From the NCBI RefSeq assembly GCF_000372885.1, contig NZ_KB889967.1:3423430-3487429 (forward strand): a stretch of DNA of 64,000 bases. Direction: 5' to 3'. This document shows positions 7,692 through 15,400 of the stretch, in pieces (positions within the stretch are counted from its first letter, which is position 1; every line of letters begins with the position of its first letter). The position numbers were made by a program, and so were the translations under genes. The notes below the pieces were generated by a model. It searched no databases, was not told the origin of the DNA, and worked only from the letters and a program-made list of their open reading frames with translations. This DNA comes from Methyloversatilis thermotolerans. Its GTDB lineage: Bacteria > Pseudomonadota > Gammaproteobacteria > Burkholderiales > Rhodocyclaceae.

Positions 7692-8984
7692 ATGTTCCAG
7701 CAAATCCGCCTGCGCGGGGCGAGTGCCCTGATCTGTCTGTCGCTGCTGATGGCGGCATGTTCCGGCACCCCCGTAACGGCGCCCCCGATCGAACAGACAC
7801 CGGTGGCCGCGCCGGCCTGTCCACCTGCGCCGGTCGTTCCGGACAAGGTGTGCCCGGCCTGCCCACTGTGTCCGGCCTGCCCGGTCTGTCCGGCGGTACC
7901 GGCGCCGGAAGCGAAACCGCAGCAGGCGCGCCTGCTGCCGGCCGACTGGAAGCAGCTCGATGGCTGGCAGGACGACGATGTGCGCGAGTCGCTGCCGGCC
8001 CTGCGCGCGTCCTGCAGTGCGCTGGCCAGCCGCGCGGGCTGGCGCGCCGCATGCAGCGCGCTGGAGGGGCTGGATGCCGGCGACCGCGACGCGGTGCGCG
8101 CCTTCTATGAAACGCACTTCCGGCCCTGGCAACTGCAGAACGGCGATGGCAGCGAGCAGGGCCTCATCACTGGCTATTACGAGCCGCTGCTCAAGGCCAG
8201 CCGGACGCGTGGCGGGGCTTACACGCATCCCATCCACGCGGTGCCGGATGACCTGCTGGTGATCGATCTTGCCAGCGTCAATCCGGACCTGAAGAACATG
8301 CGCTTGCGTGGCCGCATCGACGGGCGCAAGGTGGTGCCCTACTGGAGTCGCGCCGAACTGGACCAGCGCGCGGCCGATCTGGAGCGCAAGGTGCTGTTCT
8401 GGGCGACCGACGCGCTGGATGTGTTCTTCCTTCAGGTGCAGGGTTCGGGGCAGGTCGAATTGCCGGACGGCAGCCGGGTGCGCGTCGGCTATGCCGACCA
8501 GAACGGACATCCGTATGCGTCGATAGGCCGCTGGCTGGTCGACCAGGGTGAACTGAAGCTGGAACAGGCGTCCATGCAGGGCATACGCGACTGGGCGCGG
8601 GCCCATCCGGCGCGCGTGCCGCAATTGCTGGCGGCCAATCCGAGCTATGTGTTCTTCCGCGAACTGCCGATCGGAAAACAGGCGCCCGGCCTTCCCGAAG
8701 GGCCGCTCGGCGCACTTGGCGTGCCGCTCGCGGGTGGCCGGGTGATCGCGGTCGATCCGCGCAGCGTGCCGCTGGGCGCGCCGGTCTGGCTGGATACCAC
8801 CCGACCCAACAGCAGCCAGCCGCTGCGCCGGCTCATGATGGCCCAGGACACGGGAGGTGCGATCAAGGGCGGCGTGCGCGCCGACTTCTTCTGGGGCTTC
8901 GGCCCGGAAGCGGGCGCCCAGGCGGGCAGGATGAAGCAGCAGGGGCGGATGTGGGTACTGTTGCCGGATGGCATCACGCCCTGA
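7692..8984 (+). CDS. mltA: Membrane-bound lytic murein transglycosylase A
   Basis: Outer-membrane lipoprotein that cleaves the glycan strands of peptidoglycan; 430 residues. A lipoprotein signal ends in LMAAC with the lipidated Cys at residue 23. Residues 43-67 form an unusual Cys-Pro run, with Cys at 54, 57, 60, 63 and 66 spaced every three residues. The MltA domain follows (GLITGYYEPLLKASR, FFLQVQGSGQVELPDGS), and a C-terminal 3D domain has AVDPRSVPLGAPVW and the catalytic-Asp motif MAQDTGGAIKG. The gene is divergent from the DUF815 operon. E. coli MltA has 365 residues; the extra length is the linker after the lipobox. Confidence 0.95.
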   Translation: MFQQIRLRGASALICLSLLMAACSGTPVTAPPIEQTPVAAPACPPAPVVPDKVCPACPLCPACPVCPAVPAPEAKPQQARLLPADWKQLDGWQDDDVRESLPALRASCSALASRAGWRAACSALEGLDAGDRDAVRAFYETHFRPWQLQNGDGSEQGLITGYYEPLLKASRTRGGAYTHPIHAVPDDLLVIDLASVNPDLKNMRLRGRIDGRKVVPYWSRAELDQRAADLERKVLFWATDALDVFFLQVQGSGQVELPDGSRVRVGYADQNGHPYASIGRWLVDQGELKLEQASMQGIRDWARAHPARVPQLLAANPSYVFFRELPIGKQAPGLPEGPLGALGVPLAGGRVIAVDPRSVPLGAPVWLDTTRPNSSQPLRRLMMAQDTGGAIKGGVRADFFWGFGPEAGAQAGRMKQQGRMWVLLPDGITP

Positions 8985-9038
8985 TCACGAACGGAGCCGG
9001 GTCTTGCAGGCGGGCGCAAAGCTCGCGACAACACTCCC

Positions 9039-9226
9039 CGAACGAAGCCGGCGGCCCTGCACACGCCGCATCGCGGCCACAGGTCGCTCCCACAGAAGCT
9101 CGCCCTGTCCGCGAACGAAGCCGGCTTTTTGTGGGAGCGGGCGTGCCCGCGATGCAGCCTTGAACGAAGCCTGCGGCCTGAATGCGCCGCGTCGCGACCC
9201 TGGGGGCGCTACAGAAGCGCGCCATG
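9039..9226. repeat. REP-type intergenic repeat, degenerate copies
   Basis: Between mltA and the ZIP gene lie fragments of the same family as the 62.3-63.2 kb array: AACGAAGCC at 9041, 9114 and 9163, the inverted unit GTGGGAGCGGGC..GCCCGCGAT (9131-9152) and the complementary CGCTCCCACAGAAGC (9085-9099). The core resembles Pseudomonas REP elements. Copies are diverged, unlike the homogeneous distant array. The rest of this 275-bp gap shows nothing else. Confidence 0.8.
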
Positions 9227-9259
9227 ACCACGAGCGGCGCCGGACCGCGGTACGGGTAT

Positions 9260-10216
9260 TCAGCCCAGCGTGGTGTCGAGCACCATCATGACCATGAAAC
9301 CGGCCATCAGGCCGAGGGTCGCGACCTTTTCATGACCGTTGCGATGGGTTTCCGGGATGACTTCGTGCGACACCACGAACAGCATCGCGCCGGCAGCCAG
9401 GCCGAGTCCGCCCGGGTAGAACAGCGCGAAGGTGCTGGACAGCCCGACACCGATCAGCGCCCCCAGCGGTTCCATGAAACCGCTGACGATCGCGATCCCG
9501 ACTGCCTTGAATGGCGACATGCCGACGGCACGCAACGCGACGGCGACCGCAAGTCCTTCCGGAATGTCCTGTATAGCGATCGCCGTGGACAGCGGCAGGC
9601 CGACCGCCATGTCGGCTTGCGAGAAGGACACGCCCATGGCCATGCCTTCCGGCAGGTTGTGCAGCGCGATGGCATTGACGAACAGCCAGACGCGGCCCAT
9701 CCGTGTTTCCGGCCCGCAACTGCCGCAGTGTTCGTGCTCGTGCGGGGTCATGGCATCGAGCGCCATCATGAACCAGACGCCCAGGGCCATGCCGATCACC
9801 ACCACCGCCGCTCCACCGCTGCGCGATCCGGTCACCGTCTCGCCGGCATCGAGACCGGGCACGATGAGCGAGAACGACGACGCGGCCAGCATCATGCCGG
9901 CACCGAATCCGAGCAGCATGTCAGATCCGCGCTGACCGAGCGAACGCAGGCCGAGTGCGGGGAGCGCACCGATCGCCGTCGCGGCGAAACCGGCCAGTCC
10001 CGCCATCAGCCCCAGCCGCATGGCCTGGGGGGTACGCGTGTCGGCGAAGACCCAGGACAGCAGTGCCAGTACGACTGCGATGCCCATCATGAACATGAAC
10101 TGAAGCGCCGGGTCCATGCGCAACCAGGGGAACAGCGGGGATGGACGTGGCGAAGCGGCAGGTGTCGGATCCATGGCGATCATCGATGCTCGGGGCGTTC
10201 CCCGCATCATAATCAC
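9260..10216 (-). CDS. ZIP family divalent metal transporter (GufA-like)
   Basis: Inner-membrane metal-ion permease, probably zinc with possible iron or manganese uptake. About eight hydrophobic segments are visible. The signature helices are present: VNAIALHNLPEGMAMGV (metal-binding HNxPEG) and AIAIQDIPEGLAVAVALR, as in the GufA branch. A His/Cys-rich loop HEHEHCGSCG after the third or fourth segment is a plausible metal-sensing or binding loop. The start is uncertain: the frame opens with GTG at 10216, ATGs follow at 10210, 10207, 10183 and 10174, and none has a convincing ribosome site. It lies 5 bp after the symporter stop if the longest form is used. Confidence 0.9.
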   Translation of the reverse strand: MIMMRGTPRASMIAMDPTPAASPRPSPLFPWLRMDPALQFMFMMGIAVVLALLSWVFADTRTPQAMRLGLMAGLAGFAATAIGALPALGLRSLGQRGSDMLLGFGAGMMLAASSFSLIVPGLDAGETVTGSRSGGAAVVVIGMALGVWFMMALDAMTPHEHEHCGSCGPETRMGRVWLFVNAIALHNLPEGMAMGVSFSQADMAVGLPLSTAIAIQDIPEGLAVAVALRAVGMSPFKAVGIAIVSGFMEPLGALIGVGLSSTFALFYPGGLGLAAGAMLFVVSHEVIPETHRNGHEKVATLGLMAGFMVMMVLDTTLG

Positions 10217-10221
10217 CCGCG

Positions 10222-11502
10222 TCAGATTCTTGCCTCAAGATTCGCTTGAGCCTGCGCATCGTTCAGCGCGGAATCGTCTCCGGCGAGATGATCGACCACG
10301 ATGCTGCCGATGATGTCGCCCTCGACGTTCACCACGGTGCGCACCGCATCGAGCAGCCGGTCTATGGGCAGCAGGATGGCGATGGCTTCGGCCGGCAGGC
10401 CGACCGACTGCAGCACCATCACCATGGTCACCATGCCGGCGCTCGGTATGCCTGGCGCGCCCATGGCCGCCAGCATGGACATGCCGCATACCAGCATCTG
10501 CTGCCCCAGGCTCAGGTCTATGCCGACCAGACTGGCGATGAAAAGTGCGGCCGCCGCTTCATACAGTGCCGTGCCATCCATGTTCATGGTGGTGCCCACT
10601 GGTATCACGAAGCCCGCGGTGGCCGGACGCACGCCGAAATGGTCACGCGTGATGCGCATGGTGATGGGCATGGTGGCCGAGCTGGAACTGGTGGCGAGCG
10701 CGGTCAGGAAGGATTCGCGGCCGCCTCGCCACAGTGCGAGCGGGCTCACCCGGGCGATCAGCCACAGCAGGCCGGGCAGCACGACGAGGCCGTGGAACAG
10801 CGTGGTGCCCAGCACCACGGCCACGAAACGCGCCATGGTTTCCAGCAGCGCCACGTCCTGGGTCGCAATCAGTTTCGCGAGCAGCGCCGCAATGCCCCAG
10901 GGCGCCAGCTTCATGATGGCATTGACGATGAGCAACGAAAGGTCCAGCGCCTCTTCCATTGCGCGGCTGATCACCGTGTAGCGCTCACCCGCCTTCACCA
11001 GCGCGGCGCCCAGGATGAGCGCGAACACCACCAGCGCGACGATGTCGCCATTGGCCAGTGCGGAAAATGGATTGCGGAACAGCCCGGTCAGGAACTGCTG
11101 GACGAAGTCCGGAAACGGCATCTGTTTCGCCTGAAAGCCGGCCAGTGCGTCGGCGAACATGTCGACCTGCAAGCCTTCGCCCGGCCGGAACAGATTGGCG
11201 GCGCTGACGCCCAGTACCACCGCGATCAGCGACGTGAACAGATAGAACCCCACTGTGATGCGCCATACCCGCTGGATATTGCCATGCTGGCGCAACTGCG
11301 CCACGCCGACCACGATGGACGCGAACACCAGCGGCACCAGCACCATCTTGAGCAGGGCGATGAATACCGCGCCGATCAGGCCGGCCAGGTAAAGCGCCTG
11401 CGCGCGCAGCGCGCTGTCGCCGTCAAGCTGGCCGAGCGCGAGTCCGCCGACCACGCCGGCAATGGCGCCTATCAGTATCTGTGTGTTGAGCGAAAGACGC
11501 AT
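10222..11502 (-). CDS. Dicarboxylate/amino acid:cation symporter (DAACS family)
   Basis: 426-residue inner-membrane secondary transporter of the DctA/GltP/SstT superfamily. Key motifs are the serine-rich re-entrant loop ALATSSSSATMP (about 271-282) and PVGTTMNMDGTALYEAAAA (about 302-320), which forms the substrate and sodium site. The later LAAMGAPGIPSAG corresponds to the second hairpin. It should import a C4-dicarboxylate or an acidic/neutral amino acid with Na+ or H+. The exact substrate cannot be set from motifs. The gene is divergent from the protease gene at 11620, with 117 bp between them. Confidence 0.93.
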   Translation of the reverse strand: MRLSLNTQILIGAIAGVVGGLALGQLDGDSALRAQALYLAGLIGAVFIALLKMVLVPLVFASIVVGVAQLRQHGNIQRVWRITVGFYLFTSLIAVVLGVSAANLFRPGEGLQVDMFADALAGFQAKQMPFPDFVQQFLTGLFRNPFSALANGDIVALVVFALILGAALVKAGERYTVISRAMEEALDLSLLIVNAIMKLAPWGIAALLAKLIATQDVALLETMARFVAVVLGTTLFHGLVVLPGLLWLIARVSPLALWRGGRESFLTALATSSSSATMPITMRITRDHFGVRPATAGFVIPVGTTMNMDGTALYEAAAALFIASLVGIDLSLGQQMLVCGMSMLAAMGAPGIPSAGMVTMVMVLQSVGLPAEAIAILLPIDRLLDAVRTVVNVEGDIIGSIVVDHLAGDDSALNDAQAQANLEARI

Positions 11503-11619
11503 GTCGATGTCCGCATGATCGAGGTTGCCAACTTACCACCGGCGGCCTGCGCTGCGGGCGGAAACCAAGTGCTGTCTTCGCAGTCCGAACATGCGTCGAA
11601 TGAAACACCCGGAGCCGGA

Positions 11620-12300
11620 ATGAACAGGAGTGTGCAGAGCTTCGCCCGTTGTCTCGCCACGGCGGCGACGGCCTGCGGCGTGCTGACCGCGGGGCCGGTT
11701 GCCGCGATGAACGTGGCGGTGGCCATACAGACCACCGTGCGGGTGCAGGCGATGCGGCCGGATGGTTCGCTATCGATAGGCAGTGGCGTGGTGCTGCCGG
11801 GCGAGCGCGTGGTCACCGCCTGCCACGTCATCCGCGGCGCGCAGACGCTCAAGGCGAGCTACAAATATGTGGCCCAGCCGGCGACCGTGCTGCGGCGCGA
11901 TGAATGGCGCGACCTGTGCGTGCTGTCGGCGCCCGGCCTGTCGGCGCCGGCCGCGGTGATCGCGCGTGCCGGAGGGCTGAAGGCCGGCGACCGGCTGCTT
12001 GCCTTCAACGGCGCCTACGGGGTCGACGTGAGGCTGCTGGTCGGTGCGCTGGAGCGTACTTTCGACATGGATGGCGCGCCGGTCATGCAGGTGAGCGTGC
12101 CTTTCGCGATCGGCGACAGCGGCGGCGGGCTGTTCAATGCCGCGGGCGAACTGGTCGGCATCATGGCCTTCGTCGCCCGGACGCCCGGCGAGGAGCGCTA
12201 CGCCATTCCCATTGAATGGCTGGATGCCGACATCGACGCCAGCCGGCGCGAGCCGTTCTGGCAGGCCGGTCCGGAACTGCGGCCCGCCTTCCTGCAGTAG
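11620..12300 (+). CDS. Exported trypsin-like serine protease
   Basis: 226-residue secreted protease of the trypsin/S1 fold. A signal peptide covers about residues 1-30 (ends in GPVAA). The catalytic triad is readable: His69 in VVTACHVI, Asp98 in WRDLCVL and Ser167 in IGDSGGGLF. No PDZ domain follows, so this is a minimal protease and not a DegP-type chaperone. I start at the ATG at 11620, 5 bp after GGAGCCGG; the frame is open further upstream but only antisense to the symporter. The protein at 54107-55141 has the same CHV...DLC...GGG layout and looks like a paralogue with an added TPR tail. Confidence 0.88.
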   Translation: MNRSVQSFARCLATAATACGVLTAGPVAAMNVAVAIQTTVRVQAMRPDGSLSIGSGVVLPGERVVTACHVIRGAQTLKASYKYVAQPATVLRRDEWRDLCVLSAPGLSAPAAVIARAGGLKAGDRLLAFNGAYGVDVRLLVGALERTFDMDGAPVMQVSVPFAIGDSGGGLFNAAGELVGIMAFVARTPGEERYAIPIEWLDADIDASRREPFWQAGPELRPAFLQ

Positions 12301-12416
12301 ATGCTTCGTGGCGGGCCTCCGGCCGCAGTCATCGCGCGCGTGACGCGGCCGGCGCGCTGTCGACGTCCGCCACGCTGTTACCCTATCTCCCGAAACGAAC
12401 TACCGGTCCGCCTCCC

Positions 12417-15400
12417 GTGTCCCGCAAGTCCTATCGTCCCCTGGCCGCCGCGCCGGACGCCGCCATCCGCCTGCGCGGCGTGCGGCAGAACAATCTGAAG
12501 AACCTCGATGTCGACTTTCCGCTCGGCAAGCTGACCGTGGTGACCGGCGTGTCCGGCTCCGGCAAGTCCTCGCTGGTGTTCGACACGCTGTACGCCGAAG
12601 GCCAGCGCCGCTATGTCGAAACCTTCTCGCCCTACGCGCGGCAGTTCCTGGACCGCATGGATGCGCCGCAGGTGGACCGCATCGAAGGCGTACCGCCGGC
12701 GATCGCCATCGACCAGACCAATCAGGTGCGCACCTCGCGCTCGACGGTCGGCACCATGACCGAACTGAACGACCACCTGAAGCTGCTGTTCGCCCGCGTG
12801 GCCACGCTGCACTGCCGCTGTTGCGGCGAGCCGGTGCAGGCCGACACAGCGGACCGCATCGCGCAGCGGATCGCCGAACGCGCCGCCGCGGCGGGCGACC
12901 CGCGGCTGGCGGTGACTGCGCCGGTGACCGTGCCGGACAACTTCACCGACGCCGAGGTACAGGGCTGGCTGGAACGCCAGGGCTACACCCGCATCCACGC
13001 GCGCGACGGCACGGTGCTGCACGTGGTGCAGGACCGCTTCCGCGCCGGCAACGCCGGCGAGTCGCGCATCGCCGAGGCAGTCGAAGCGGCGCTGAAGCTG
13101 GGTCACGGCCGCATGCATGTGCAGGTGCTGGACAGCGAGGGCGGCGAGCGCTGGGCCTTCTCGAACACGCTGCACTGCGCCGACTGCGACATCGCCTACA
13201 GCCCGGCCATGCCGGCCACCTTCTCGTTCAATTCGCCGATCGGCGCCTGCGAAACCTGCCGTGGCTTCGGCCGCGTGATCGGCATCGACTTCGGCCTGGT
13301 CATTCCGGACGGCCGCAAGACGCTGCGCGGCGGCGCGGTGAAGCCCTGGCAGACCGAGTCCTACAAGGAGTGCCAGACCGACCTGGAAAAACTCGCGCCG
13401 AAGTACGGCGTGCCGCTCGATGCAGCGTTCGACGAGCTGTCGGCGGAGCACCGGCAGTGGGTGCTCGAAGGCGACCCGAAGTGGAAGAGCTGGCAGAAGT
13501 CCTGGCCCGGCACCTGGTACGGCGTGCGTCATTTCTTCGAGTGGCTGGAAACCAAGGCCTACAAGATGCACATCCGCGTGCTGCTGTCGCGCTACCGGGC
13601 CTACACCGAGTGCCCGGCCTGCGGCGGCAGCCGGCTCAAGCCCGACGCCGCGCTGTGGAAGATCGAGGGGCAGTCGATACACGATCTGATGCGGCTTCCG
13701 GTGGTGAAGCTGCGCGCGATGATGGACGCGCTCGACCTGCCGCCGCCGCTCGATTCGGCCACCGAAGAACTGATGGCGGAAATCCGCACCCGACTGGGCT
13801 ATCTCTGCACCGTCGGCCTGGGCTATCTGAATCTCGACCGGCAATCGCGCACGCTGTCCGGCGGCGAAGTGCAACGCATCAACCTCACCACCGCGCTCGG
13901 CACTTCGCTGGTGAATACGCTGTTCGTGCTGGACGAACCGTCCATCGGCCTGCACCCGCGCGACATGGAACGGGTGATCGGCGTGATGCAGCGGCTGAAG
14001 GACGCCGGCAACACGCTGGTGGTGGTCGAGCACGACCCGCAGATCATGCGTCACGCCGACCGCCTGCTCGACATCGGCCCCGGCGCCGGCACGCGCGGCG
14101 GGAACATCGTGTTCGACGGCGCACCGGCGGCCATGGCCGGCGCCGACACGCTGACCGCCGACTATCTGGCCGGCCGTCGCAAGGTGGATGCCGCGCTCGG
14201 CAGCCGCCGGCCGGTCGATGATGTGACGCCGCGCCTGCTGCTGCGCGGCGCCCGTGCGCACAATCTGAAGAATGTCGACATCGCCATCCCGCTCGGCCGC
14301 CTGGTCGCGGTGACCGGCGTGTCCGGCTCCGGCAAGTCCACGCTGATCCAGGACGTGCTGCATCCGGCGCTGCTCAAGCACTACGGCCGGCCGACCGAAA
14401 CGGCCGGCGAGCACGACGCGCTCGAGGGGCTGGAACACATCGCCGACGTGGTGATGGTAGACCAGTCGCCGATCGGCAAGAGCGCGCGCTCCAATCCGGT
14501 TACCCATGTCGGCGCCTTCGACCCGGTGCGCGAACTGTTCGCGCTGCAGGCGGAGGCCAAACAGCGCGGCTATACCGCCGGCACTTTTTCGTTCAACGCC
14601 GGCAAGGGGCGCTGCCCGACCTGCGGCGGTACCGGTTTCGAACACGTCGAAATGCAGTTCCTGTCCGACGTGTACCTGCGCTGCCCGGACTGCGACGGCA
14701 CCCGCTACCGCGCCGAAGTGCGCGAAATCCGGCTCGACGGCCGCAGCATTTCCGACGTGCTGGCGATGACCGTGCGCGATGCGCTGGACTGGCTGCGCGA
14801 TCTGGCCGACCTCGAACCCAAGCTGCGCCGCCACGCGGACAACGCGGTGGCCGGCCTGCAGGCGCTGGTCGATGTCGGTCTCGACTACGTGACGCTGGGC
14901 CAGCCGGTGCCCACGCTGTCCGGTGGCGAGGCGCAGCGGCTCAAGCTGGCCGGTTTCCTGGCCGAGGCGGCGAACGTGAAGGGCGCCGAGGCGGGCAGGA
15001 AGGCCGACAAAAAGGCCGACAGCGGCAAGCTCTTCCTGCTCGACGAGCCGACCACCGGCCTGCACTTCGACGATATCGCGCGCCTGCTCGGCGCCTTCGC
15101 CAGGCTGCTCGACGCCGGCCACACGGTGCTGGTAATCGAACACAACCTCGACGTGATCGCCGCGGCCGACTGGCTGATCGACCTCGGTCCGGAAGCGGGC
15201 GAGGACGGCGGCCAGCTCGTGTTCGAAGGCACGCCGGCGCAGATCACGGCGTGCGTCACCTCGCACACAGGGCGGGCGCTGGCGGAGTACCGGCTGGCGG
15301 AGGTCTTTGCCCCTCACCCCGACCCTCTCCCCGTGATCGGGGAGAGGGAGAAGCGCGGGACTTCGGCTTCCAAGATCGGGGAGAGGGAGACGAGCGGGAC

